Source: CAWCDJ01 sp963796675 (lineage in GTDB: Bacteria > Acidobacteriota > Terriglobia > Bryobacterales > Bryobacteraceae). From it: DNA of 64,000 bases. Location: positions 372,001 through 436,000 of the forward strand of contig CAWCMS010000020.1 in the NCBI GenBank assembly GCA_963796675.1. The letters run 5' to 3'. The position numbers were made by a program, and so were the translations under genes. Positions 26,766 to 34,737 of this stretch are shown here, piece by piece. The notes under the pieces were generated by a model. That model was given only the letters and a program-made list of their open reading frames with translations, was not told the DNA's origin and ran no database searches. How positions within the stretch are numbered: position 1 is the stretch's first letter; every line of letters starts with the position of its first letter.

Positions 26766-28160
26766 TTAGATCGGGCGCTGTAGAGCGACGACATCCCCCT
26801 TTTGGACTCCGGAGCGGATTGAAGTTTGAGTGAAGCTGGCCGGTCCCAGTTCCACCCTCCGGCGAGACCAACCCTCCGCGCCCTGGACAAATACGTAGGA
26901 TCCGTCCGCCTCGGCAAAGACCGCCGTGCGCGGCAGCAGTAGCGTCTCGTCGACCGTATCCTGCACGATCTCCGCGCTGGCCGTGAGATCCGGAATCATG
27001 CGCGCATCCGAGCCGCCGACCTTGATGCGGATCGGGATCTCTCCCACGTAGCTGGCGCGGAAGGTGCTGGTCTTCGACATGGCGCCGATTCCCTCGATCG
27101 TTCCGGAAAGCTGCAAATCCGGATAGGCGTCCAGCCGCACCATGGCCTTCATGCCCAGCCGCAGTTTATCGGCGTCGACCTGGTTGACGGTGGCATTGAG
27201 TACCATCGAGCTGGTATCCACGATCTGCATGAAGGGCATGCCCGGAAATACCTGATCGCCTTCGCGGACCTGCCCGAACTCGCCATTCCGGACGATGCTC
27301 TGCATCACCACGATCCCGGGCATCGGCGCCTTGATGGTCATCTGCTTGACGTTGTTTTCCGCACGCTGCAGCTCGATCCTCGACTGATCGCGGTTCAACT
27401 CCGACGAGCGGATGGCGGCGCGCTGCGATTCATCGACCAGGGCCGATTCCGCCACCAGTTGCTTGTACTTGGCCTCGGCCTCCTCGGCACTCAGCTTGAA
27501 TTTTTCGGCGTCGATGCGCGAGCGGACGTCGATAGTCTTCAGATCGAGCAGGGCACTGTTCCAATCCGCCCTGGCGCCGCGGATGCTCTGATCGTGCCCT
27601 TCCTTGGTGCTCGCCAGGTCGGCTCGCATCTTCTTGATAGTGTTTTCGAGTTGGACCACCGAATCCTGGTAGTCGTCGTAGCGCTGGGCCTGGGCTTGAG
27701 GATCGAACTGCGCCACCACGTCGCCGGTTCGCACCCGTACGCCGGGCCGTTCCAGTTTGAGCAGCACCAGGTTGAAGTCCCCGCCGCCGCCACCCGGACC
27801 GCCGCGGTTGAAATCGCTGCGGCTGCCACGGATCCGGGGAGCCAGCAGCGCCGCGAAGTTCTTGGCGGCAATCGTGCCGCTCACCCGGATCGTCCGAGTC
27901 AGACCGCCCGCGGAGACGGTGATCGTCGGGATGGCCGTCAGACCGCCATTCCTGTTCGAAACTGCGGAGTCGGATTTTGTGATCCAATACGCGGCTGCGC
28001 CGCCGGCCACGAGGACCGCGGCCGCCAAAATGCCCCATCGCCGGGTATGCCTTGCCGGTTCCCTCGGCGGCGTCGTCGAAGAACGGGATGTGTGTAGAGC
28101 TGGAGCGGCGTCGGGCTCGCCATGCGGTTCTGGCGCGGAAAAACCGCTGGAAGCTTGCAT
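26766..28160 (-). CDS. HlyD/MacA-like periplasmic adaptor (first gene of the efflux cluster)
   Basis: 464 residues. A ~40-residue Pro/Ser-rich cytoplasmic segment precedes the membrane helix (WGILAAAVLVAGGAAAYWI). A glycine run (GGPGGGGGDFN) interrupts the first lipoyl half. A long coiled coil, MTIKAPMPGIVVMQSIVRNG (second lipoyl half) and a beta-barrel follow. AGAAGGT-like GAGAAGGT precedes the ATG. It is divergent from scpA; the 233-bp gap 28161-28393 should hold both promoters, but I see no strong consensus box for the minus-strand one. Confidence 0.88.
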   Translation of the reverse strand: MQASSGFSAPEPHGEPDAAPALHTSRSSTTPPREPARHTRRWGILAAAVLVAGGAAAYWITKSDSAVSNRNGGLTAIPTITVSAGGLTRTIRVSGTIAAKNFAALLAPRIRGSRSDFNRGGPGGGGGDFNLVLLKLERPGVRVRTGDVVAQFDPQAQAQRYDDYQDSVVQLENTIKKMRADLASTKEGHDQSIRGARADWNSALLDLKTIDVRSRIDAEKFKLSAEEAEAKYKQLVAESALVDESQRAAIRSSELNRDQSRIELQRAENNVKQMTIKAPMPGIVVMQSIVRNGEFGQVREGDQVFPGMPFMQIVDTSSMVLNATVNQVDADKLRLGMKAMVRLDAYPDLQLSGTIEGIGAMSKTSTFRASYVGEIPIRIKVGGSDARMIPDLTASAEIVQDTVDETLLLPRTAVFAEADGSYVFVQGAEGWSRRRVELGPASFTQTSIRSGVQKGDVVALQRPI

Positions 28161-28393
28161 ATTTACCTTCTCACCCTAATCAAGACCCGTTACTGCGGGA
28201 ATTGCTATTCACCGAAGAGACGCCGGGCAATTCGGAAAGGTTATCCTCTGAAGCGAAACTTCGCAGTACGGAGATTAAGCACGATTTTCTCGGGCCACGC
28301 CGCGGAAGTCTATCCTGGCGACACAGGATTTTCGTGTGGAAATCCGGTCATCCCCGGTAGTTCCTCGACTTCCGCCGGCTCATGTTATCGTGA

Positions 28394-29189
28394 ATGATTG
28401 TGTCGTCGCCTCTCAATGTCCATCTCGAGCATTACGAGGGACCGCTCGACTTGCTGCTGGACCTGATCCGCAAGCAGCAGATCGACATCAAGGACATTCC
28501 GATCGCGACCATTACGCAGCAATACCTGGAATATCTCGACCGGGCTCGCGAGATGGATATCGATCTGGGTGCTGAATTTGTCTACATGGCAGCCACCCTC
28601 ATCCACATCAAGTCGCGGATGCTCCTGCCGACGGATCCGGCGCTCGCCAACGACGGCGATGCCTCCGAAGACCCCCGGCAGGAACTGGTCGACCGGCTGC
28701 TGGAGCACGAAAGCTTCAAGAATGCGGCCGAAATGCTGCAGCAAAAGCGCCTGATCGAGGAAAACGTCTGGTCGAATCCTCAAATCAAGGCCTTTACCTC
28801 CGAAGATGACGACCCCGGACTGGCGATCACGCTGTTCGACCTGGTGAAAGCCTTCGGCGAGGTGCTGGAGCGGATCAAAAACCGTCCGATTTACGAGGTG
28901 GAAGCGGCCGATGTGACGGTGGCGGATATGGTCCGTTACCTGCACGAGAAATTCCTGGAGGTCAAGCGAAGACCAGCCGGTGTTCATCCTGCGGATCTTC
29001 GAACAGCAGCCCACCCGGCGCTCCATGATTGCGCTGTTCCTGGCGGTGCTGGAGATGGTGCGGATGCAGGCCGTTAAAATCGCCCAGAAGGATCTGTTCG
29101 GCGAGATCGCCCTGCAGCGTCACACACATTTCGATGCCGTGTTTTCCTCGGACAGCCCGCTCGACGCGATCGAAAAAGACTACATTTAA
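28394..29189 (+). CDS. scpA: Segregation and condensation protein A (one frameshift)
   Basis: About 264 residues. N-terminal kleisin signature HYEGPLDLLLDLIRKQQIDI, then AAEFVYMAATLIHIKSRMLL-type helix and a winged-helix C-terminus (RSMIALFLAVLEMVRMQAVK, LFGEIAL). ScpA bridges the SMC heads together with ScpB for chromosome condensation and segregation. An extra base at about 28972 splits the frame just before the C-terminal winged helix (EDQPVFILRIFE). Followed by scpB after 9 bp, as in most bacteria. Confidence 0.95.
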
Positions 29190-29198
29190 ATTTCAGGC

Positions 29199-30056
29199 AT
29201 GGAAGAACTGGAAACATCCCCGGAGGGCGTGAGCCCGGAAAACGACGACCGCCCCGCCACGGCTCCGGAAAGTCCGGGAGCGGAAGCCGCGCCGCCGGCA
29301 GACGAACCGCCGGAAACGCCCGCTGCGGAAGAGCAGGCGCCCGAGAGCGCCGAACCGATTTCGACCGAATCGGTTTCGATGGACGAGTTGCTCCCGGCAT
29401 CCGAAGAACCGCTGATCGAGGTCGCCGTCGAGGACGTGCAGCTCAGGGCCATTCTCGAGGCTGTCATATATGTAGCGGAGGAGCCCCTGACGCTGGCGCA
29501 GCTCTCCACGGCCCTCGAACAGCCGGCCGAACGCATCCGCACCCTGCTTGACCAGTTGATCGCCGGGTTCGACAAGCCCGAGCACGGGATCCTGATCCGC
29601 GAGGTGGCGGGTGGCTTTAAGATGGCCACCAAACCGGAGCATCACGAAGCGGTGCGAACCTTCGTCAAGAGCCTGAAGCCGCCGCTCAAACTGTCGCTGC
29701 CGGCCCTCGAGACCCTCGCGGTGATTGCCTACAAGCAGCCGGTAACTGGTCCTGAAATCATGGAGATCCGCGGCGTGCAGGGAGCCGGTGTGCTCAAGAC
29801 GCTGCTTGATCGCAAGCTGATCGCGGTGGCCGGACGCAAGAACGTCATCGGCAAACCGATCCTCTATAAAACCACCAAGGAGTTCCTGATTCAATTCGGA
29901 TTAAAGGACCTGGCCGAGCTGCCGTCCCTCAAAGAGTTTGAGGAGATCCGGCGAATGGCGTTTTCCGATGCCGAGGCGCCGCCGATGCCTGCCGAAGCTC
30001 AACCGGCGGCGGAGATCGAAGAATCCGAAGCTCCTCCGGACCCGGAAAGTACCTGA
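29199..30056 (+). CDS. scpB: Segregation and condensation protein B
   Basis: 285 residues. A ~60-residue acidic Pro/Glu/Ala-rich N-terminal extension comes before the core of two winged helices (LRAILEAVIYVAEEPLTLAQ, SLPALETLAVIAYKQPVTGP, EIRGVQGAGVLKTLLDRKLI). A second acidic tail ends the protein. The core is standard for ScpB, the SMC-complex partner of ScpA; the acidic ends are longer than in Bacillus. Its TGA overlaps the start of the next gene by one base. Confidence 0.95.
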   Translation: MEELETSPEGVSPENDDRPATAPESPGAEAAPPADEPPETPAAEEQAPESAEPISTESVSMDELLPASEEPLIEVAVEDVQLRAILEAVIYVAEEPLTLAQLSTALEQPAERIRTLLDQLIAGFDKPEHGILIREVAGGFKMATKPEHHEAVRTFVKSLKPPLKLSLPALETLAVIAYKQPVTGPEIMEIRGVQGAGVLKTLLDRKLIAVAGRKNVIGKPILYKTTKEFLIQFGLKDLAELPSLKEFEEIRRMAFSDAEAPPMPAEAQPAAEIEESEAPPDPEST

Positions 30057-30790
30057 TGGCGGAAGAGCGACTCCAGAAAATCCTCGCCCATGCCGGCGTG
30101 GCCTCCCGCCGGCAGGCGGAGCAGATCATCCAGGAAGGCCGCGTCACTGTGAATGGCACGGTGATCACCGAACTTGGCAGCAAGGCGGACCTCGACCGGG
30201 ACCATATCAAGGTGGACGGCAAGCTGATCCACGCTGCCAAGCATCTGGTCTACCTGGCGCTGCACAAGCCCGACAATACGGTTACCACCGTCAGCGATCC
30301 GGAACGCCGCACTACCGTGATGGATCTGCTGCGCGGCGTCAAGGAACGGGTCTATCCCGTCGGCCGGCTCGACTACCACAGCGAGGGCCTGCTGCTTTTG
30401 ACCAACGACGGCGACCTCGCCAAAGCCTTGACCTCCGCGGCAACCCATGTCGCGAAGACTTACATTGCGAAGGTCAACGGCACCCTCACCACGGACCAGG
30501 AGCAGGCATTCCGCACCGGGGTTCCGATCTCCGGCCGCCGCACCGAACCGGCCGGCTTGAAACTGATCCACGCGGCGCGGAATCCCTGGTATGAGGTGCG
30601 GCTGTTCGAGGGCCGCAACCAGCAGATCCGCATCATGTTCAAGCACTTCGGATTTCTGGTCGAAAAGCTCAAAAGAGTGCGCATCGGTCCGCTGGAGTTA
30701 GGGCCGCTTAAGCCGGGTGAATTCCGTCATTTGACGGAGCTCGAAGTGCGTAAGCTCCGGCGTGCCGCGCACCTGGAGAAATCCGAATGA
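30056..30790 (+). CDS. Pseudouridine synthase, RluB/RsuA family
   Basis: 244 residues. S4 domain (RLQKILAHAGVASRRQAEQI), then the catalytic block VYPVGRLDYHSEGLLLLTND with the essential Asp, and FEGRNQQIRIMFKHFGF. This matches RluB/RsuA-type large- or small-subunit rRNA pseudouridine synthases; neighbourhood with scpAB is typical of RluB, which modifies 23S rRNA helix 89. Its stop overlaps the next start (ATGA). Confidence 0.93.
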   Translation: MAEERLQKILAHAGVASRRQAEQIIQEGRVTVNGTVITELGSKADLDRDHIKVDGKLIHAAKHLVYLALHKPDNTVTTVSDPERRTTVMDLLRGVKERVYPVGRLDYHSEGLLLLTNDGDLAKALTSAATHVAKTYIAKVNGTLTTDQEQAFRTGVPISGRRTEPAGLKLIHAARNPWYEVRLFEGRNQQIRIMFKHFGFLVEKLKRVRIGPLELGPLKPGEFRHLTELEVRKLRRAAHLEKSE

Positions 30791-31188
30791 ACCCCGTTGC
30801 CGGACTACTGCAAAGCTCGCGTACCATCGCCGTGGTGGGCCTCTCGAGCAAGCGATTCCGCCCGAGCTACGGCGTCGCGGAATACCTGAAGCGGTCCGGC
30901 TACCGCATCATCCCGGTCAACCCCGGGGAGGCCGAAGTACTCGGTGAAAAGAGCTATCCCGACCTCGATTCCGTCCCGGAACCTATTGATATCGTGGACA
31001 TTTTCCGGCGATCCGAGTTCGTACCGGAAATCGTGGAAGCGGCCATCCGCAAAGGGGCGAAACTCGTCTGGATGCAGGAAGGCGTCTTCCACGAAGCCGC
31101 GGCACGGCGAGCCGAAGAAGCCGGCCTGGCGGTGGTGATGGATCGCTGCATCCTGAAAGACCACCGGCGCATGGCCGCCGCTCAATAG
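30787..31188 (+). CDS. CoA-binding (YccU-like) Rossmann protein
   Basis: 133 residues, a single CoA-binding domain: TIAVVGLSSKRFRPSYGVAE, YRIIPVNPGE, PIDIVDIFRRSEFVPEIVEA, VWMQEGVFHEAAARRAEEAG. The family is widespread and binds CoA or similar nucleotides; the role is unknown. It is the last gene of the scpA-scpB-rlu transcript (4-bp overlap upstream). The following 31189-31312 holds no gene. Confidence 0.88.
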   Translation: MNPVAGLLQSSRTIAVVGLSSKRFRPSYGVAEYLKRSGYRIIPVNPGEAEVLGEKSYPDLDSVPEPIDIVDIFRRSEFVPEIVEAAIRKGAKLVWMQEGVFHEAAARRAEEAGLAVVMDRCILKDHRRMAAAQ

Positions 31189-31312
31189 AGCGGAAACAGG
31201 CCCGCCTGGCCACGTTTTATACACAGGCTATTCACTGTTTTCCTACCGTAACCCATTCGAAATACAGCGTAATAATACTTGTTGAAATCGGTCATTGCCC
31301 TTACGAAAAGAA

Positions 31313-31341
31313 TTGACGCCTGAACGCTTCCGGAGCATAGT
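31313..31341 (+). promoter_or_regulatory. Sigma70-like promoter of the structured RNA
   Basis: TTGACG (31313-31318, 5/6 to the -35 consensus), a 17-bp spacer, and CATAGT (31336-31341, 4/6 to the -10 consensus). A start 7 bp downstream would be G31348, exactly the first base of the RNA's closing helix. Confidence 0.6.
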
Positions 31342-31347
31342 GAAAAA

Positions 31348-31953
31348 GGTTCCAAGAGGTTTGAGGAACAGCGAGCCGTCGAAAGCGTAGCGGACCGGGA
31401 ACGGTGATCCGCAGCCGGTGCTAGTAATAGAAGCGGTTGCGGGGAGCGAACGGAGATCGGGCGCGATCGGAAGGCGGGCTAGTTTGAGGCTGGCCGGCTG
31501 AACGCTTTGATCCTTAGGGGGGTAACAGCCCCGAAGGGGAGTGGATGCCGAGCTGGCAACAAACTGGACTGGTTGCGGAAGCCGCAACGGGCCGACGTAA
31601 TGAAGCAGCCGGGATCGGGGCAAACCGATTGAGGCTGTGGAGCGTAGGGCCGAACGAGCGGTGGAAACAGCCGGTTCGAAGTGCGAAGTGGCAGGCTGGG
31701 AACGTCGACCCGGTAATGGAGTTCGCGAAAGCGGAAATCGTTGCCGGTAAGCGAAAGGCCGCTACGAGCAATCGGCCCCGGTCGGGAAGAGACTGCGGCG
31801 TGCTTTCAGGCGTTCGATCCGGTTGCTGGAGAAAACGGCAATCGGGTAGCCGGAGAGCGAAACGCCCGGGCGTCCAGGCTGCAATGTTCAGTGCCGTGCA
31901 TGCCGGCGGTGGACAAGGCTGGGAATCAGGTCACTTGGAACCATTTTCTTTTT
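31348..31953 (+). ncRNA. Candidate large structured noncoding RNA, about 606 nt
   Basis: No protein-like frame exists here, but the plus strand is dense in hairpins. The ends pair: GGTTCCAAG (31348-31356) with CTTGGAACC (31934-31942), extendable by AAAA with TTTT across one bulged A. Inside are GCGG-ACCG-GGAA-CGGT-GAT-CCGC (31390-31412, GNRA loop); GATCG/CGATC (31455-31468); GTTGCGG/CCGCAAC (31572-31588); CAGCC/GGCTG enclosing ATCGG/CCGAT (31606-31637); CGAAC+CGGT/GCCG+GTTCG (31651-31678); TTCGC-GAAA-GCGGA (31722-31735); AGCG/CGCT inside GTTGC/GCAAT (31740-31772); and a continuous 12-bp helix 31817-31828/31836-31847. The closing stem is followed by a T-rich tract (TTTTCTTTTT). A promoter sits exactly at its 5' end. 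It lacks RNase P, tmRNA, 6S and intron signatures that I can recognise. Confidence 0.72.
31934..31953 (+). terminator. 3' closing strand and U tract of the structured RNA
   Basis: CTTGGAACC, the 3' half of the end-to-end helix, is followed after one A by TTTTCTTTTT. This would act as a terminator or define the 3' end. It lies 31 bp from the convergent aminotransferase stop. Confidence 0.5.
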
Positions 31954-31984
31954 AGCCCGCCCTTTTCTCCAACCGGCCTTAGTT

Positions 31985-32854
31985 TTATCCAACCTTGGCA
32001 CCGCGGTGCTCCGCGACGTACTTCTCCACGAAATCCGAAAACGCGCGCTGTAGCGCCAATCGCGCCGTACCGTTCGACCGCAGCGTTCGGCCCTCGATTT
32101 CGATGACCGGCAGCAGGTCACGCGTCGTGGAGGTGATGAACACCTCGTCGGCGCTCTCCAGGTCTTCGAGCCGAAGCGTCTTCTCGCCGATGGAAACTCC
32201 CGGCACGCGTACTTCGCCCAACACCACTTCCCGCGTGATTCCAGGCAGGCAGCCGGAGTGAAGCGGCGGAGTCCAGACCTGGTTCCCATTGGCCGCGAAG
32301 ATGTTGGCGGAGGTGCACTCGGCGACTTCGCCCCGCTCGTTGAGCAGGATCACTTCATCGAAGCCGCGACGCTGCGCGGTCTCCAACCAGGTGAGATTCA
32401 TCGACCACGAAAGGATCTTCGTGCCGGCGAACGGACTCGCGGCATGCCGCGCCTGCTCCTGCAGCGCGAGCTTCACGCCCTCGCCCCAATTCTTCGAATC
32501 GGCGGTCAGCGCGATGATATCGATGGGGCGCTCGGGCCGCGGATCGGCCCACAGGCCGCCGCCATTGCGGACGATGGCGAGCCGCAGTGTCGAATTCCAC
32601 GCCTGGTTAGATTCCACGAGCTTCAACAGCCGGGCATGCAGAGCATCGCGATTTTCCGGCATCGGCACATGGAAGGCCGCGGCATCGCGCGTCAGCCGCG
32701 CCCAGTGGCGGTCCCATGCAAACAGCACGCCGTCCATCACGCGGAAGGTGCTGAAGACACCCCAGCCGGAGAGCAGGCCCACCTGCCCGGCGGCCAGTAA
32801 GGGATCGGCAAAGTCGCGGATCGACTCGTTGTGAAGAATGTGACGGTGGAGCAC
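31985..32854 (-). CDS. PLP-dependent class IV aminotransferase
   Basis: 289 residues. Fold-type IV features: LLSGWGVFSTFRVMDGVLFA, the region FAGTKILSWSMNLTW with the presumed PLP lysine, RRGFDEVILLNERGEVAECT and SANIFAANGNQVWTPPL, then SGCLPGITREVVL. The family holds branched-chain aminotransferases, D-amino-acid aminotransferases and aminodeoxychorismate lyase (PabC). The short length favours PabC or D-amino-acid types, but the choice cannot be made from sequence alone. Confidence 0.88.
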   Translation of the reverse strand: MLHRHILHNESIRDFADPLLAAGQVGLLSGWGVFSTFRVMDGVLFAWDRHWARLTRDAAAFHVPMPENRDALHARLLKLVESNQAWNSTLRLAIVRNGGGLWADPRPERPIDIIALTADSKNWGEGVKLALQEQARHAASPFAGTKILSWSMNLTWLETAQRRGFDEVILLNERGEVAECTSANIFAANGNQVWTPPLHSGCLPGITREVVLGEVRVPGVSIGEKTLRLEDLESADEVFITSTTRDLLPVIEIEGRTLRSNGTARLALQRAFSDFVEKYVAEHRGAKVG

Positions 32855-32871
32855 GCTGCTATTTTAACTCC

Positions 32872-33690
32872 CTACCAGTTAGCGAACGGATTGGTGCGCG
32901 CATCGCGCGCCGCCGCGATCAACTCGGGCACGCGGCGGCGGCGGTCGAAGAGGCGCTCCAGCATGCACTCGAGCTCGTCCTCTTCACCTTCCAGCCACTC
33001 GGCGGGGATCTGCTTCCAGGCCCGGTCCATCACCTCTTCCGGGAAGTGCACCACCTGATCGAGCCAGGGCTGGAAGTCGTCGAGCGAGCGCACGCCGTCA
33101 TACACGAGGCGGCGCGCGTAGAGCCCTTGGACGGCCGATTCGGGAAAGTCCCAATGCGGTCCATTGAAGGCGAAACCGTGATCAATCATCAAGGCGACAA
33201 AACCGGCCTTCGGGTCCGGACCGTCCGGCCGCCGCACCAGGGCGCGGTAGAACACGCACTGGCGGCCGTCGGAGTTGGCGGTCCACTTATCGAAAACCAG
33301 GATCGCGCGGAAATCGGCGAGGTTGGCGATGGTGTCCAGCAGAGCGTCCGGGAGGAAGTCGTAGACTGCCATGCGGGATGGGTCGCCGGGGTAGCGCGAG
33401 CCAAAATGCCAGCCGGGCTGCACATCGATGCGGCGGGTCCCCAGGCTGACGTGAACTTCCGGATTGGCGGCCAGGAACTCCGGTGTGAGCAGGATGAACG
33501 CCACCGGCGGCGACGCGATCTGCAGGTAATCCAAAAACACCGAAGCGATCAGTTCGTTGACCAGAATACGGCGGTGCTGCGGGTTGTTACGGAACTTCAC
33601 AACATACCAATGACCGTCGTCCGCTTCCAGGAGGTGGGACTGGGCGCCGCCTCGCATTTTTCGCACGTGCCGGACCGCTTTGAGGGGCAT
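32872..33690 (-). CDS. Orphan HipA-like kinase-fold protein
   Basis: 272 residues. HipA/PI3-4-kinase-like elements: DDGHWYVVKFRNNPQHRRIL (ATP-lysine region), LNELIASVFLD-type helix, FDKWTANSDGRQCVFYRA (catalytic-loop-like D-x-x-x-x-N) and MIDHGFAFNGPHWDFP (metal-binding Asp). Classical HipA is ~440 residues and paired with HipB; here no HTH antitoxin is adjacent, and the N-terminal HipA subdomain is missing. Such short HipA-like proteins are frequent in Acidobacteria, with unknown targets. It ends 17 bp upstream of the aminotransferase start, so they may be cotranscribed. Confidence 0.75.
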   Translation of the reverse strand: MPLKAVRHVRKMRGGAQSHLLEADDGHWYVVKFRNNPQHRRILVNELIASVFLDYLQIASPPVAFILLTPEFLAANPEVHVSLGTRRIDVQPGWHFGSRYPGDPSRMAVYDFLPDALLDTIANLADFRAILVFDKWTANSDGRQCVFYRALVRRPDGPDPKAGFVALMIDHGFAFNGPHWDFPESAVQGLYARRLVYDGVRSLDDFQPWLDQVVHFPEEVMDRAWKQIPAEWLEGEEDELECMLERLFDRRRRVPELIAAARDARTNPFANW

Positions 33691-33760
33691 TGGGAAGAAA
33701 ATGAAGTAACCTAGAGTTGTAACACGTCACTAGGAACTACCGGAGAGGAATCAAGCACCA

Positions 33761-34030
33761 ATGGCGGAACCAGCACCTCCCAGCGTCGGGAACTCGACCG
33801 GCACTGAAGCCGCGGCCGGCGGCGCCGCGCGCAGTAAAGACGATGTCGCCCTGGAGTTGATGAAGTTTATTGCCGTGACCACCGGCTATGGCAAGTCGAC
33901 AGGATCGTCGGCGGGCTTTTCCGGGAAGCCGGTCACCCGCACGGCAGAGGAGCAGGCAGAGGCTCTTCTGGAACTCTTCGATCGCTGCCGGCGGGTAGTC
34001 GGCAAGTCCGAAACCCCTGCTACAAGCTAA
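33761..34030 (+). CDS. Small hypothetical protein
   Basis: 89 residues, preceded by a good ribosome site (GGAGAGGAATC). The first 25 residues are Ala/Gly/Ser-rich and probably unstructured; the rest has a helical stretch (DDVALELMKFIAVTTGYGKS) and a C-terminal helix (EEQAEALLELFDRCRRVVG). No family recognised. It is divergent from the HipA-like gene across 70 bp, and converges on the H1-like gene. Confidence 0.65.
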   Translation: MAEPAPPSVGNSTGTEAAAGGAARSKDDVALELMKFIAVTTGYGKSTGSSAGFSGKPVTRTAEEQAEALLELFDRCRRVVGKSETPATS

Positions 34031-34096
34031 CAGCCGCCGGTCTCCGCGGCGGCCGGAGCATGGGCTCCAGGCGGCCGCGGAGACTGCGACCGATTC

Positions 34097-34633
34097 CTAG
34101 CGCTTCTTCTTTCCTGCCTTCTTCGCTGCCTTCTTCGCAGGCGCCTTCTTGGCTACCTTTTTCGCCGGCGCCTTCTTGGCCACCTTCTTCACCGCTTTCT
34201 TTGCGGCTTTCTTGGCAGCCTTCTTTGCCGGAGCTTTCCCGGCAGCTTTTTTCGCGGGTGCCTTCTTGGCCGCCTTCTTCATGGGAGCTTTTTTAGCAGC
34301 CTTCTTGGCGGGCGCTTTTTTGGCAGCTTTTTTGGCAGCTTTTTTGGCAGGAGCTTTCTTGGCTGGCGCCGCGGCCTTTTTCACGGGCTTCTTCGGCGCA
34401 GGCGAGGGAGCAGCGGGCTCAACTACCGGCTCCGCGACCGGAGCAGGCGCCGGCTCAACCGCGGGAGTGGAAACAATGATCGCGACCGTCGCTTCCTCCT
34501 CCTCTTCGTCCTCTTCCTCGTCCTCGTACTCGTCGAGCTTGGAGTTCAGTTCCTCGCGCTCTTCGTCTTCATAGTCCTGGAAGTCTTCCATCTCGTCCTC
34601 ATCTTTGGCAGCAAATAGCGGGCGATCCAACAT
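34097..34633 (-). CDS. Histone H1-like protein with acidic N-terminus
   Basis: 178 residues in three parts: an acidic N-terminus (residues ~10-47, almost entirely Asp and Glu), a Pro/Ala/Val linker (~48-77), and a ~100-residue tail of KKAA, KKAP and AKKA repeats ending GKKKR. The tail resembles eukaryotic H1 and bacterial Hc1/AlgP-type DNA-compacting proteins; the acidic half is unusual and could act as an internal DNA mimic. The repeat run is prone to slippage, so copy number may vary between strains. Confidence 0.8.
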   Translation of the reverse strand: MLDRPLFAAKDEDEMEDFQDYEDEEREELNSKLDEYEDEEEDEEEEEATVAIIVSTPAVEPAPAPVAEPVVEPAAPSPAPKKPVKKAAAPAKKAPAKKAAKKAAKKAPAKKAAKKAPMKKAAKKAPAKKAAGKAPAKKAAKKAAKKAVKKVAKKAPAKKVAKKAPAKKAAKKAGKKKR

Positions 34634-34737
34634 TCAACAGGCCTCCTGAATTCAGGGCACAACCAAACCTAGAATACCCCTTTTTGATGGGCTGGCAATA
34701 GCGAAAACGCAGGCTGTTCGTAAAATGCAATCCGCCG

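Noticed and set aside
28161..28393. Strong promoter for the efflux cluster
   Set aside because: A weak TTGCCC-17-TAGCAA pair can be drawn on the minus strand, but it is too far from consensus to list as a feature.
31348..31953. RNase P RNA, tmRNA or group I/II intron for the structured region
   Set aside because: No GAGGAAAGTCC-type or ACAGNRA block of RNase P, no tRNA-like ends of tmRNA, no domain V-like hairpin of group II introns; similarity of one short stretch (GATCCGCAGCC) to a group I Q element was not supported by P, R or S partners.
31545..31955. 136-codon open frame on the plus strand through the structured RNA region
   Set aside because: Composition is Arg/Gly/Trp-rich without domain-like pattern, no ribosome site, and the DNA is dominated by hairpins and a self-pairing outer helix; an RNA gene explains it better.
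34150..34380. CRISPR-like or tandem-repeat array
   Set aside because: The periodicity comes from Lys/Ala codon repeats of the H1-like tail; there are no spacers of constant length and no cas genes.
34149..34574. Plus-strand frame of Phe/Ala repeats within the H1-like gene
   Set aside because: It is the complement of the KKAA repeats; hydrophobic repeats of this sort arise mechanically.
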